From: Fretibacterium fastidiosum
GTDB taxonomy: Bacteria; Synergistota; Synergistia; Synergistales; Aminobacteriaceae
DNA: 64,000 nt
Assembly (NCBI RefSeq): GCF_964642095.1
Contig: NZ_OZ209244.1
Span: 1,488,001-1,552,000 of the forward strand
Reading direction: 5' to 3'
Below, piece after piece: positions 41,272-49,999 of the stretch (position 1 is its first letter; every line of letters starts with the position of its first letter). The position numbers and the translations under genes were made by a program. The notes below the pieces were generated by a model. That model saw only the letters and a list, made by a program, of their open reading frames with translations, searched no databases and was not told the origin of the DNA.

Positions 41272-42540
41272 ATGAACTCCGCGGTGCTGGTGGCCGTCGG
41301 CGATGAGCTTCTCGGCGGGTTGAGGCGGGAGGAAAACTGCGCCTTTCTGGCCCGGCATCTGCACGATGCCGGCTGGACCGTGGAGCGGTTGGAGACGATC
41401 CCCGACGGGGATGAGGCGATCCTGGACGTCCTCGGCCGATGGGTGGGGAGGACGGACCTGCTGGTCCTGTCGGGAGGCCTCGGCCCCACCCACGACGACC
41501 GAACGCGCTCCGCCCTCGCGCGCTACCTGGGGTGTCCCCTCAGGTCCGATTCGCTGTACGATAAGGTGGTCGGCCGCTGTTTTGGGGAGAGGCGGCTGCT
41601 CTTTGAGAGGACCCGCGACACCCAGTCCATGATCCCGGAGGCGGCGCGGGCCGTCTACAACCCGGAGGGCTCCGCCCTGGGCATCGCCTTCAGTCGGGAC
41701 TCCACCCGCGTGCTGGCCCTTCCGGGCGTCCCCATGGAGTATGCGGCCATGGCGCGGCAGGAGCTGCCGGACCTGTTCGCCGGGTCCTGCCGCTGGGCCT
41801 CCGTCATCGTCCTGGGCCTGCCGGAGACCGTCGTCGTCGAGCGGATCCCGGAGGTCGTCGGGGACGGAGAGCTCCACGTCTCCGTCCTGCCCGCCTTCCC
41901 GCAGGTGGAGCTGGTGATCCGGGGGGACCCCGTGCGCGTGGCCGACGCCGAGGCCCTGGTGCGGTCCCGCTTCTCCGACGCGCTGCCGCTGGGCTGCCGC
42001 TCCCTGGCGGAGGCGGTGCTCTGGGAGGCGCGCCGGCAGGGCAGGACCGTCACGGCGGCGGAGTCCTGTACCGGCGGCCTGCTCCAGGGGGCGCTGACCG
42101 AGGTCCCCGGAAGCTCCGAGGTCTTCAGGGGCGGCGTCGTGACCTACAGCGACGAGATGAAGGAGAGGCTCCTGGGGGTGCCGCGGGGGCTCCTGGAGGA
42201 GTTCGGCGCGGTGAGCCAGGACTGCGCCGAGGCCATGGCCCGCGGCGGGCTGTGGTTCTGTGGGGTGGACTTCTCCGTCGCCGTGACGGGCGTTGCCGGC
42301 CCCGGTGGCGGAACGCCCCTCAAGCCGGTGGGCGGCGTGTGGTTTGGGCTGGCGTCCCGCAGGAAGAACGGTAGGGCGGAGAGCAGAGCCTTCCACTGCC
42401 TCTTTCGCGGAGGGCGGGAGGAGGTGCGCCGCTCTGCCGTGAGCTGCGCCATGGCGGAGCTCTGGCGGATGGTCCGGGACGGACGGCCGTCGCTGATGCC
42501 GTGTTTCGAGCCCGGCGCCCTGGGGGATGCGACGGCGTAG
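41272..42540 (+). CDS. cinA: CinA-family protein (nicotinamide-nucleotide amidase / ADP-ribose pyrophosphatase type)
   Basis: This 422-residue protein has the two CinA domains. The N-terminal MoCF/COG1058 domain begins AVLVAVGDELLGG and contains LLVLSGGLGPTHDDRTRSALA near 65 and LALPGVPMEY near 147. The C-terminal amidase domain carries TVTAAESCTGGLL near 262 with the catalytic serine/threonine region, and FSVAVTGVAGPGGGTPLKPVGGVWFG near 332. Characterised homologues recycle NMN to nicotinic acid mononucleotide in NAD metabolism. It lies just upstream of recA, the same cinA–recA order known from Gram-positive bacteria. The ATG follows GGTGAGGCG. Confidence 0.93.
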   Translation: MNSAVLVAVGDELLGGLRREENCAFLARHLHDAGWTVERLETIPDGDEAILDVLGRWVGRTDLLVLSGGLGPTHDDRTRSALARYLGCPLRSDSLYDKVVGRCFGERRLLFERTRDTQSMIPEAARAVYNPEGSALGIAFSRDSTRVLALPGVPMEYAAMARQELPDLFAGSCRWASVIVLGLPETVVVERIPEVVGDGELHVSVLPAFPQVELVIRGDPVRVADAEALVRSRFSDALPLGCRSLAEAVLWEARRQGRTVTAAESCTGGLLQGALTEVPGSSEVFRGGVVTYSDEMKERLLGVPRGLLEEFGAVSQDCAEAMARGGLWFCGVDFSVAVTGVAGPGGGTPLKPVGGVWFGLASRRKNGRAESRAFHCLFRGGREEVRRSAVSCAMAELWRMVRDGRPSLMPCFEPGALGDATA

Positions 42541-42568
42541 GGGATAAGGCAAATTTCATGCGAAGGAA

Positions 42569-43744
42569 GTGAGTTTTTTGGCGAAGAAGAAGGCGCCCCA
42601 GACCCGTGAGGAGATACTGGATGAGGCGATCGGCGAGATACGATCGAAGTTCGGGGAAGGGGCCATCATGCGCCTTGGCGATGCCGCGCGAGCCAACGTC
42701 AGCGTGATCCCGTCGGGGGTGCTGCCCCTGGACGTCGCCCTCGGCATCGGAGGGTACCCGCGGGGGCGCATCATCGAGATATTCGGGCCGGAGGGCTCCG
42801 GAAAGACCACCGTGGCCCTCTACGGCATCGCGGAGGCGCAGAAGGCGGGGGGGATCGCCGCGTTCATCGACGCGGAGCACGCGCTGGACCCGCGCCTTGC
42901 CGCGACGCTTGGGGTGAAGGTGGAGGACCTCTACCTCTCTCAGCCGGACAGCGGAGAACAGGCGCTCTTCGTGCTGGACTCGCTGGTCCGAAGCGGCGCG
43001 GTAGACCTGGTGGTGGTGGACTCCGTGGCGGCCCTGACGCCTCAGGCGGAGATCGACGGCAAGATCGGCGAGAGCCAGCTGGGGCTTCAGGCGCGCCTGA
43101 TGTCCTACGCGCTGCGGCGCCTCACCTCGGTGGTCGCGAAGACGAACTGCATCGTCATCTTCATCAACCAGCTGCGCGCCCTCATCTCCACCGGCTACGG
43201 GGCGGGCCCGACGGAGACGACGACGGGAGGGCGGGCCCTCAAGTTCTACTCCTCCGTCCGGCTCGAGGTCCGGCGCGGCAGGAAGATCGACAAGGGGGAT
43301 GTGACCATCGGGCACGACCTCTTCCTGAAGGTGGTCAAGAACAAGCTGGCGCCCCCCTTCCGCACGGGGCACACGAGCCTCATCTACGGGCAGGGCATCC
43401 CCATGGGCGTCGCCGTGGTGGACATGGCGGTGGACTACGGCGTCATCCACAAGAAGGGCTCCTGGCTGGCCTACAAGGGCGAGACCCTGGGGCAGGGCAA
43501 GGACGCCGTGGCGAAGTTCCTGTCGACGAACCCGGCGCTGCAGGAGGAGATCGTGAAGGAGATCCTGGCCGAGGTGGGCAGGGGCATCGGCTTCAAGCCG
43601 GAGGGCGCGGAGGACGACGACGGCCTGCCCGCGGACGAGCCCGATGGCGTGCCCGGCCCCATGCCGGCACTGGAGGACGCAGAGGTGCCGGGCGAGGAAG
43701 CGGTGGAGGAGGGAATCCTGGACCTCTCCGACGACGAGAAGTGA
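42569..43744 (+). CDS. recA: Recombinase RecA
   Basis: RecA catalyses strand exchange and triggers the SOS response. The 391-residue product has Walker A GPEGSGKTT (about 73–81), DAEHALDPRLAATLGV, LVVVDSVAALTPQAEIDGKIG (Walker B and loop 1), the loop-2/ssDNA region LRALISTGYGAGPTETTTGGRALKFYSSVRLEV and a C-terminal GxKxxxxKN-type DLFLKVVKNKLAPPF. The tail is long and acidic. The start is unclear: GTG 42569 has AAGGAA very close, while TTG 42578 has better spacing (9–10 bases). No SOS box was recognised in the short gap after cinA. Confidence 0.98.
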   Translation: MSFLAKKKAPQTREEILDEAIGEIRSKFGEGAIMRLGDAARANVSVIPSGVLPLDVALGIGGYPRGRIIEIFGPEGSGKTTVALYGIAEAQKAGGIAAFIDAEHALDPRLAATLGVKVEDLYLSQPDSGEQALFVLDSLVRSGAVDLVVVDSVAALTPQAEIDGKIGESQLGLQARLMSYALRRLTSVVAKTNCIVIFINQLRALISTGYGAGPTETTTGGRALKFYSSVRLEVRRGRKIDKGDVTIGHDLFLKVVKNKLAPPFRTGHTSLIYGQGIPMGVAVVDMAVDYGVIHKKGSWLAYKGETLGQGKDAVAKFLSTNPALQEEIVKEILAEVGRGIGFKPEGAEDDDGLPADEPDGVPGPMPALEDAEVPGEEAVEEGILDLSDDEK

Positions 43745-43789
43745 CGGGGCCGGCGCCGCGCCCCTTTCCCAAACGATCTGGAGATGCGT

Positions 43790-43846
43790 TATAATAAACG
43801 ACGAGATTTCCCGCCGGGGCCGGCGCGGAAGAACGGATGCCCTGCG
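43790..43846 (+). promoter_or_regulatory. cheW leader: −10-like box and conserved 26-base element
   Basis: TATAAT occurs at 43790–43795, with no clear −35. Downstream, positions 43821–43846 (CGGCGCGGAAGAACGGATGC plus CCTGCG) match 56889–56914 upstream of mazG in 23 of 26 bases. Both lie between a −10-like box and the ribosome-binding site. Role unknown. Confidence 0.5.
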
Positions 43847-43872
43847 TGCGTCCGTAAGGAGGCGAATGGGTT

Positions 43873-44445
43873 TTGACTGAACAGCTTTTGACGGAAGGGA
43901 CCTTGACCGGACAGGTCAGGGCCGGGAGCGTGGCGGAAGCGGCCAACGATCCCAGGCAGGATCCCAAGGACGTCGACGTTGAATCTCTGGGCGAGGAGCA
44001 CATCAACCTCGTCTTTGCGTTGAGCAGCGAGGACTTTGGCGTGGACGTGAACCTCGTCCGTGAGATCGTCCGGGTCCCCTCGTTCATCACGCGGGTGCCG
44101 AACGCCCCCGCCTACATCCGCGGAGTCATCAACCTGAGGGGCACCATCGTGCCGGTCTTCGACATGCAGCTCAAGATCGGGATGCCCTCCACGCCCCTCA
44201 CGGACGAGGCCCGCATCGTCGTGCTCTCCGTCAACGACGTCATGTTCGGAATCATCGTGAATTCGGTCCGGGAGGTGCGCACCATCTACGACACCCAGCT
44301 GGAACCGGCGACGAAGCTCTCCTCGGCCATGGACAAGCGTTATGTCCTCTGGGTGGCCAAGCCCACCGACGACCGCCTGATCCTCCTGCTGGACGTCTCC
44401 GCGCTCTTCGAGCTGGATCAGATCCTCCAGGAGGAGAACGAATAG
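43873..44445 (+). CDS. cheW: Chemotaxis adaptor protein CheW
   Basis: CheW bridges chemoreceptors and the kinase CheA. The 190-residue product has a poorly conserved 40-residue N-terminal extension, then the CheW domain. Motifs are INLVFALSSEDFGVDVNLVREIVRVP, ITRVPNAPAYIRGVINLRGTIVPVFDM (diagnostic NLRGxIxPVFD) and VMFGIIVNSVREV. The C-terminus reads LILLLDVSALFE. The start is TTG 43873 behind AAGGAGG. No other chemotaxis genes are nearby, but fliD at 53.9 kb shows the organism encodes flagellar parts. Confidence 0.92.
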   Translation: MTEQLLTEGTLTGQVRAGSVAEAANDPRQDPKDVDVESLGEEHINLVFALSSEDFGVDVNLVREIVRVPSFITRVPNAPAYIRGVINLRGTIVPVFDMQLKIGMPSTPLTDEARIVVLSVNDVMFGIIVNSVREVRTIYDTQLEPATKLSSAMDKRYVLWVAKPTDDRLILLLDVSALFELDQILQEENE

Positions 44446-44448
44446 CCC

Positions 44449-45285
44449 TTGATCCGCGTCAACCTCCACACGCACAGCACCAGTTCCGACGGCGCCTTCA
44501 GTCCGTCGGAACTGGTGCGTTTGTTGTCCCTCAATAAGGTCGCCGTCGCTGCCCTGACGGACCACGACACCGTCCTGGGGGTTCCGGCCTTCCTTGCCGG
44601 ATGCCGCCGGCGGGGCATCCGCGCCGTGTCGGGAGTGGAGCTCTCGTCGCGTTTCGAGAACGGGGACGAGCTGCACATCCTTGGTTACCGCTTCAATTTG
44701 GAAGCCCCGGCCCTGACCCGTGCCCTTGACGGCTTCATCCGGACGCGGGAGGCGCGCAACGTGGCCATCTGTTCGCGGCTTCAAGGCCTGGGGGTTCCCG
44801 TGACGCTGGCGGACGCCGAGGCACGCGCGGGCGGGGGCGCCGTCGGACGCCCCCACATCGCCCGCGCGCTGGTGGACAGGGGATGCGTCCCCACGGTTCA
44901 GGAGGCCTTCGCGCGCTACCTGGGCGAGGGAGGGGCGGCCTTCGTCCCCAGGGAGCTCCTTCCGTCAGAGGAGGCGGTTCGGGTGATCCTCGAGGCCGGA
45001 GGGCTCCCCGTCTGGGCGCACCCCCTGGCCTCCCTTTCGGACCCCGACGCCCTGGGCCCGGTGATGGACCGGCTGAAGGGCTGTGGCCTGTGGGGCGTGG
45101 AGTGTTGGTCCCGAGGCTCTTCCTCTGCGGACGCCCTCCGCTGCATGATGGAGGCCGGCCACCGTGGCCTTTACAGGACGGCGGGCACGGACTTTCACGG
45201 GCGGGCCGGAGACGCGACCGGCGTGGCCGGCCGCCTGGTGGAGGACGACTTCCTCCCCTGGGCCCGCTTTTGCGGCGGCCGCTGA
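44449..45285 (+). CDS. PHP-domain phosphoesterase (YciV/RNase AM-like)
   Basis: This 278-residue metal-dependent phosphoesterase has the four PHP motifs: VNLHTHSTSSDG near residue 4, ALTDHDTVLG near 35, GVELSSRF near 62 with LHILGY, and the C-terminal AGTDFHG near 247. An additional LPVWAHPLA near 186 supplies another metal histidine. Homologues such as YciV hydrolyse nucleoside 3',5'-bisphosphates and trim 5S/23S rRNA ends. It starts at TTG 44449, 3 bases after the cheW stop. Substrate is inferred from family; histidinol phosphatase is unlikely given the motif set. Confidence 0.9.
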   Translation: MIRVNLHTHSTSSDGAFSPSELVRLLSLNKVAVAALTDHDTVLGVPAFLAGCRRRGIRAVSGVELSSRFENGDELHILGYRFNLEAPALTRALDGFIRTREARNVAICSRLQGLGVPVTLADAEARAGGGAVGRPHIARALVDRGCVPTVQEAFARYLGEGGAAFVPRELLPSEEAVRVILEAGGLPVWAHPLASLSDPDALGPVMDRLKGCGLWGVECWSRGSSSADALRCMMEAGHRGLYRTAGTDFHGRAGDATGVAGRLVEDDFLPWARFCGGR

Positions 45286-45322
45286 TCGGGCCGTCCGACT
45301 CGAAACTTCGGAGGTGTTGCTG

Positions 45323-45445
45323 TTGCAGCCCTGTAAATTGGATGAGCGGTCCTGCGGCAAGGCGCTCCCTTCGGGCCGGGGCGGGAGACGGATTCCCCTG
45401 GCTCCCCGCGCGGTCGCCTGCGCGGTGAACGCCGCGGGGGCGTGA
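45323..45445 (+). CDS. Possible small ORF (40 residues) before the amidase gene
   Basis: A GGAGG site (45310–45314) is followed 8 bases later by TTG 45323, opening a 40-codon frame (LQPCKLDERSCGKAL near the start) that ends TGA one base before the amidase ATG at 45447. The product is basic with three cysteines and no recognisable family. It may be a leader peptide coupling translation to the amidase, or simply chance in GC-rich DNA. Confidence 0.3.
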   Translation: MQPCKLDERSCGKALPSGRGGRRIPLAPRAVACAVNAAGA

Positions 45446-45446
45446 C

Positions 45447-47183
45447 ATGAGTTTTCGCTCGAGGGCCCTTCTGGCCTGTCTCGTCCTGGCGTTCTGCTGC
45501 TCCCTGTCGCCCGCTCCCGCCCTGGCCAGCGCCTCCCTCTATCGGGGGGAGGAGGTCCTGGGCTCCGTCGCCACGACGACGGGTCCGCGGGCGGGGGCCT
45601 GGGTGTGCCTGGAGGACGTGGGCGCCCTCCTGGGCTTCACGGGGCTGCGGAGCGGGGAGGAACTCCAGCTGGTCCGCGACGACGTCCGCCTTCGGGTGGT
45701 GATGAACGCCGCGGTGGCGTGGCGCGACATCTACCTCGTGCCCCTTTCGGACGCCCCCTTCGAGCGGGACGGTCGATGCTGGCTGGATGCGGGGAGCGCC
45801 GCTGCCCTGTTTCAGAGGGCCGCCGGGGAGGGCGAGCGGAACCGCCTGCGCTTTCAGGCGGATCGCAATGCCGCGGTGGAGCCAGAGCCTGCGGGGCCGG
45901 AGGAGCCCGCCGCCGTTCGCGCGGACGCCCCTCCGCCGGAGTCGGAAAAGGTTGCGGCAAGCCCGGCCTCCGATCGAGGAGGTGCCCCGGTCGCGCAGCA
46001 GCCGGCGCGTCGCCAGGAGCGGTTCGAGACCTTCCGGAAGGACGCCCCCGGCCGACGGCCCGCCCACCCCAGCCTGGACGGAGGGGAGCTGCAGGGGCTG
46101 CGCTGGAGCACGTCCTCCGGGCGCATCCGCGTCGTTGCGGACGCCAGCGACGGGGCGGACCCCGAAGTGCGGATGGAGGGTGGCGTCCTCCGCGCCCTCT
46201 TCGCCTCTGCCAGAGCGGACCTGGAGGGGCTTCCGTCCCCCTACAGGAACGTGGAGGCGGAGCTGAAGAAGGGCGAGGGGGGCGCAGAGCTGACGTTCAC
46301 CTCCGACAGCCTTCGGGTGGAGAAGATGGTGCTGGACGCCCCCCGCCGGATCGTCTTCGACCTCTTCTTTTCCCCTGAGACGCGCATTCAGGAGGTGCCG
46401 CGTCCGGCGCCCGCTCCTGCGGTGGAGGTCGAGACGACGATCACGGCGCCTCAGGAGAGGAAGCCGGTCCCCCAGGCCCCTCCGAAGGGCCCCGCACGAG
46501 GGCGGCAGGGGGGGCGGAAGCTGGCGGTGGTGGACCCCGGCCACGGCGGTAAGGACCCGGGTGCCAGCGCCAACGGCGTGAGGGAGAAGGACATCAACCT
46601 CGCGATCGGCCTGGCCCTCGAGAAGGCGTTGAACGCGCGCGGCATCGACGTCGTGATGACGCGCCGGACGGACGTCTACCTGACGCTGCAGGAGCGGACG
46701 GATATCGCCAACAAGGAGCAGGCGGACGTCTTCGTCAGCGTTCACGCCAACGCGCTGCCCTCGGTGAAGCGCACGTCGGGCTTTGAGATCTACCTCATGG
46801 CCCTGCCGACGGACAAGGACGCCCTGACCCTGGCCAGGATCGAGAATCGGGAGCTGGCGGAGGAGAGCCACGCCGGCCAGGCGTCGGACCGCCGGACGGA
46901 GGTCCTGCTTCAGATCCTGGGCGACATGCAGCAGAACAACAAGATCAGCGAGAGCACGGGGCTTGCCGAAGCACTGTTTGCGGCCGGAAAGGGAGACGGA
47001 ATCCCCATGAAGCGGGTCGCCCAGGCGCCCTTCTTCGTGCTGAGGGGGGCCGGGATGCCGGCCGTCCTCCTGGAGACGGGCTTCGTGACGAACGCGACGG
47101 AGGCCAAGCTCCTGGCTCATCCGGGCTACCAGGCCCGCATCGCCGAAGCGATGGCTGCCGGGGTCGCAAAGTACCTGAATTAA
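45447..47183 (+). CDS. N-acetylmuramoyl-L-alanine amidase (AmiC-like)
   Basis: This 578-residue envelope enzyme cleaves the amide between muramic acid and the stem peptide. It has a signal peptide (FRSRALLACLVLAFCCSLSP), a copper-amine-oxidase-like/AMIN N-terminal region (about 30–315) with a low-complexity alanine/proline linker, and an Amidase_3 domain from about 350. Zinc ligands are visible in AVVDPGHGGKDPGA, the glutamate in GVREKDINLA, and the histidine in VFVSVHANALP. The catalytic glutamate is in VLLETGFVTN. It is co-transcribed with the GerMN gene 81 bases downstream. Confidence 0.92.
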   Translation: MSFRSRALLACLVLAFCCSLSPAPALASASLYRGEEVLGSVATTTGPRAGAWVCLEDVGALLGFTGLRSGEELQLVRDDVRLRVVMNAAVAWRDIYLVPLSDAPFERDGRCWLDAGSAAALFQRAAGEGERNRLRFQADRNAAVEPEPAGPEEPAAVRADAPPPESEKVAASPASDRGGAPVAQQPARRQERFETFRKDAPGRRPAHPSLDGGELQGLRWSTSSGRIRVVADASDGADPEVRMEGGVLRALFASARADLEGLPSPYRNVEAELKKGEGGAELTFTSDSLRVEKMVLDAPRRIVFDLFFSPETRIQEVPRPAPAPAVEVETTITAPQERKPVPQAPPKGPARGRQGGRKLAVVDPGHGGKDPGASANGVREKDINLAIGLALEKALNARGIDVVMTRRTDVYLTLQERTDIANKEQADVFVSVHANALPSVKRTSGFEIYLMALPTDKDALTLARIENRELAEESHAGQASDRRTEVLLQILGDMQQNNKISESTGLAEALFAAGKGDGIPMKRVAQAPFFVLRGAGMPAVLLETGFVTNATEAKLLAHPGYQARIAEAMAAGVAKYLN

Positions 47184-47264
47184 GACTTGAAGGGGGACTG
47201 GGGCGGGCCGCCCCGACCGCGCCGGGACGTTTTCAACGAATCATGTGAGGGAGAGGATCGAGAG

Positions 47265-47975
47265 ATGGTACGCCGAAGCCCCTATCGGGATGAGTACGAG
47301 GATGAGATCGGAAGGAGGCCGAAACGCCCCCGCAGGGACCAGCGCCCCACCCAGAGGCGGAAGGACGCCCCTCTCATGCTGCGGGTTCTCTCCTGGCTGG
47401 GCGTTATCCTCCTCTGTTTTGTGGCGGGTTACCTCGGCACGTCCTGGGTGATGGACGCCCTGAATGAGAAGCTCCTGCTGAAGCCTGAGAACCGCGTCGA
47501 GAACCAGAGCGATCTGGCGAAGCTGAACGCGGCCGTCGAGCGGGACAGGGAAGCCGCCGCCGCCCGGAGCGGAAACGTCCAGCAGGTATCGCTGAAGCTC
47601 TATTCCGTGAAGGACGGAAGGATCGCGGAGCCCGTGCGGAAGAGCTTCGTCTCCCGGCTCAAGGAGGACAACATGGCGGAGGCGGTGAAGTCGGTCCTCG
47701 CTCTGAGCGGGGTGCCGGGCGCGGACAAGGTTTCCGTCCTGCACGTCTTCCGCAGCGCGGAGACCGCCTACCTGGACCTCTCGTCCGCCTTCGTGTCGGC
47801 TCTCGCCTCCATGGGGCAGCGCGAGAGCCTCCTCTTGCTCACGGCCATCGTGCGCACCATGGAGGAGAACTTCGAGCCCGTCGTCCAGGTCCGTTTCCTC
47901 ATCGACTCCAGGTCCCCAAATCCCGGAGGCCCCGTGGATTTGACGGTGGTCTGGAAGATGCCCTCCCGCTCCTGA
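47265..47975 (+). CDS. GerMN-domain membrane protein
   Basis: This 236-residue protein has a long basic cytoplasmic tail (GRRPKRPRRDQRPTQRRK), one membrane helix at about 40–62 (VLSWLGVILLCFVAGYLGTS) and an extracytoplasmic GerMN domain at about 105–230. The latter includes VSLKLYSVKDGRIAEPVRK, AETAYLDLSSAFVSA and LLTAIVRTMEENFEPVVQVRFLIDS. GerMN domains accompany cell-wall amidases and spore-germination proteins; here the partner is the adjacent amidase. Its exact role in wall remodelling is unknown. It precedes rdgB by 5 bases. Confidence 0.85.
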   Translation: MVRRSPYRDEYEDEIGRRPKRPRRDQRPTQRRKDAPLMLRVLSWLGVILLCFVAGYLGTSWVMDALNEKLLLKPENRVENQSDLAKLNAAVERDREAAAARSGNVQQVSLKLYSVKDGRIAEPVRKSFVSRLKEDNMAEAVKSVLALSGVPGADKVSVLHVFRSAETAYLDLSSAFVSALASMGQRESLLLLTAIVRTMEENFEPVVQVRFLIDSRSPNPGGPVDLTVVWKMPSRS

Positions 47976-47980
47976 CGGTC

Positions 47981-48562
47981 ATGTTCGTCGAACGCCTGGT
48001 CCTGGCCACGGGCAGCCGGGGAAAGTATCGCGAGTTCGCGGCCATGCTGCCCAGGGAGGTGGTGGGGGAGCTGATCTTTGCGCCGAAGATGGCGCAGATC
48101 GAGGTGGAGGAGACGGGGACCTGCTATGCCGAAAACGCGCGCCTGAAGGCCCAGGCCTGGGCCTGGGCCACCGGGCTGCCGAGCCTTGCGGACGACAGCG
48201 GGCTTGAGGTGGATATCCTGGGAGGGGCGCCGGGGGTGCTCTCCGCCCGAATCGTCCCCGGTCCGGACCAGGCGCGAAACGACTGGCTCCTGTCGCGCCT
48301 CGAGGGGCGTCTCGACCGGCGGGCCCGGTTCGTGGCGGCCCTCGCCCTGGCCATCCCCGATCGCTGGACGCTGATCTCCGAGGGCGAGTGCCTCGGGCGC
48401 ATCGCGACGGCGCCGGAGGGGAAGGGGGGCTTCGGCTACGACCCCCTCTTTCTCCCCGACGGCATGAGCGCCTCCTTTGCCGCCATCCCCCCGAGGATGA
48501 AGAACGCCATCTCCCACCGTGCCGCCGCGCTGAGGAACCTCCTGGAGATCCTGATGCAGTGA
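47981..48562 (+). CDS. rdgB: Non-canonical purine NTP pyrophosphatase RdgB (HAM1)
   Basis: RdgB hydrolyses dITP, ITP and XTP to keep deaminated purines out of nucleic acids. The 193-residue product has the family start LVLATGSRGKYREFAAML with the SxxK phosphate loop, EVEETGTCYAENARLKA near 43, LADDSGLEVDILGGAPGVLSAR near 68 with the catalytic aspartate, GKGGFGYDPLFLPDG near 147 and MKNAISHRAAALRNL near 172. All conserved residues are present. The ATG at 47981 is 5 bases after the GerMN gene. Confidence 0.96.
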   Translation: MFVERLVLATGSRGKYREFAAMLPREVVGELIFAPKMAQIEVEETGTCYAENARLKAQAWAWATGLPSLADDSGLEVDILGGAPGVLSARIVPGPDQARNDWLLSRLEGRLDRRARFVAALALAIPDRWTLISEGECLGRIATAPEGKGGFGYDPLFLPDGMSASFAAIPPRMKNAISHRAAALRNLLEILMQ

Positions 48563-48611
48563 GGCTCAGGCAAAATACGGGGCGTGCGCCCGCGGCGCCG
48601 TGGGCTTTGTG

Positions 48612-48620
48612 TGGTAGAAT
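48612..48620 (+). promoter_or_regulatory. Extended −10 promoter upstream of secG
   Basis: TGG-TAGAAT (TG at 48612–48613, hexamer at 48615–48620) lies about 77 bases before the secG start. No −35 match is visible, as in other extended −10 sites of this window. Confidence 0.5.
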
Positions 48621-48696
48621 AAAAATGTGGATTTTCCCTGAAGCCATGGGCTGCGGGGAGGACGAATCAGAACGGCGAATATTGGGAGGAATTTCT

Positions 48697-48915
48697 TTGC
48701 GTACTTTGCTGTCAATCGTACACGTTGTTGTCGCGATCCTGATGATGATCGCGGTCCTGGCGCAGCAGCGCAAACAGGGCGGTTTCACCGGCGTGTTTGG
48801 CGGAGGCACTCAGGCGGATACGGGGCAGTGGCAGCGATTCACCGGCCTGACGAAGCTCACGATCGGCCTGGCGGGGGTCTTCATGCTCACCTCGCTCCTC
48901 CTGGCGGTCCTGTAG
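48697..48915 (+). CDS. secG: Protein translocase subunit SecG
   Basis: SecG assists the SecYEG channel. The 72-residue product has two membrane helices: LLSIVHVVVAILMMIAVLAQ at the start and LTIGLAGVFMLTSLLLAVL at the end. Between them lies the glycine-rich loop GGFTGVFGGGTQ that is diagnostic of SecG. The start is TTG 48697 with GGGAGGA at 6–7 bases, so the longer upstream open frame is not used. Length and topology are normal. Confidence 0.93.
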   Translation: MRTLLSIVHVVVAILMMIAVLAQQRKQGGFTGVFGGGTQADTGQWQRFTGLTKLTIGLAGVFMLTSLLLAVL

Positions 48916-48970
48916 CGCGGGCCGCCGCCGGCGAAGGCTGGAATGGACGATTCAGAGAGGGGCGGTGCAG

Positions 48971-49999
48971 ATGCTGGGGTCCCTGAAGGACGTGGCGGAC
49001 TTCAAGGTTGAAAAGGGGCGGTTCCTGAGCGCGACCCACGAGGAGATCCGCTCTGGCGCGACAACGGACGTTTACTTCGTCAACACGCGGGATATCCTGG
49101 CGTCGCTGGGCTGTCTGGACACGCCTGTCGCGGCGGAGATCTTCACGCGCACCCACGGCCTCTTCGCCGGACTGGACGAGCTGATGGAGCTCCTGCGCGG
49201 CCTTCCCGTCGAGGTGGAGGCCCTCCCGGAGGGGGAGCGCTTCTCCCCGAAGGAGACCCTGGTCCGCATCCGGGGGCCTTACGGCGCCTTCGGCGTCTAC
49301 GAGGCCACCATGCTGGGGATACTCGCCAGCTCCTGCGGCTGGGCCACGGCGGCGCGGGAGTGCGTGGACGCCGCGGGCGGCAAGCCCGTCCTCTCCTTCG
49401 GGGGGCGGCACCTCCATCCGGCCGTGGCGACGGTGATGGACGCCGTGGCCGTGACCCCCGGAGGCTGCGCCGGGGCCAGCACGGTGCTGGGCGCTAAGCT
49501 CCGCGGCCGGGAGCCCTCAGGCACGGTGCCCCACGCGGCGGTGCTGATCGTCGGGGACACGCTGAAGCTGGCGCACGCCTACGACGCAGTGGTCCCCAGG
49601 GGGATCGGCCGCGTCTTTCTGGTGGACACCTTCAAGGACGAGTGCGAGGAGTCCCTGCGCCTCGCGGATGCGCTGGGGGATCGGCTGGACGCCGTCCGCC
49701 TGGACACTCCGGGCGAACGGGGGGGCGTGACGGTGGACCTGGTGCGCGAGACGCGCTGCCGCCTGGACCGTGCGGGCTTCAACGGGGTCCAGATCGTCGT
49801 CTCCGGCGGGCTGACGCCGGCCCGCATCGCGGAGCTGGCCGCCGTTGGGGCGGACGTGTTCGGCGTGGGGAGCTACATCGCCCACGCGGAGCCCATGGAC
49901 ATGACCATGGACCTGAAGGAGGTCAGCGGCGTGCCCGTGGCAAAGCGCGGAAGGCTGCCGGGGATACTTGCCAACGACCGCCTCGTTCGTATACAATAG
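48971..49999 (+). CDS. pncB: Nicotinate phosphoribosyltransferase
   Basis: This enzyme converts nicotinate and PRPP to nicotinate mononucleotide in NAD salvage. The 342-residue product has GATTDVYFVNTRDIL near residue 30, the histidine region SFGGRHLHPAVATVMDA, GCAGASTVLGAKLRGREPSGTVPHAAVLI (diagnostic GTxPH), VFLVDTFKDECEESLR and the PRPP-binding segment VVSGGLTPARIAEL followed by VFGVGSYIA. The short length and motif set fit the archaeal/anaerobe-type subfamily. I chose ATG 48971 (GAGGGG 8–9 bases upstream) over GTG 48965. CinA in this window may feed the same pathway. Confidence 0.9.
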   Translation: MLGSLKDVADFKVEKGRFLSATHEEIRSGATTDVYFVNTRDILASLGCLDTPVAAEIFTRTHGLFAGLDELMELLRGLPVEVEALPEGERFSPKETLVRIRGPYGAFGVYEATMLGILASSCGWATAARECVDAAGGKPVLSFGGRHLHPAVATVMDAVAVTPGGCAGASTVLGAKLRGREPSGTVPHAAVLIVGDTLKLAHAYDAVVPRGIGRVFLVDTFKDECEESLRLADALGDRLDAVRLDTPGERGGVTVDLVRETRCRLDRAGFNGVQIVVSGGLTPARIAELAAVGADVFGVGSYIAHAEPMDMTMDLKEVSGVPVAKRGRLPGILANDRLVRIQ

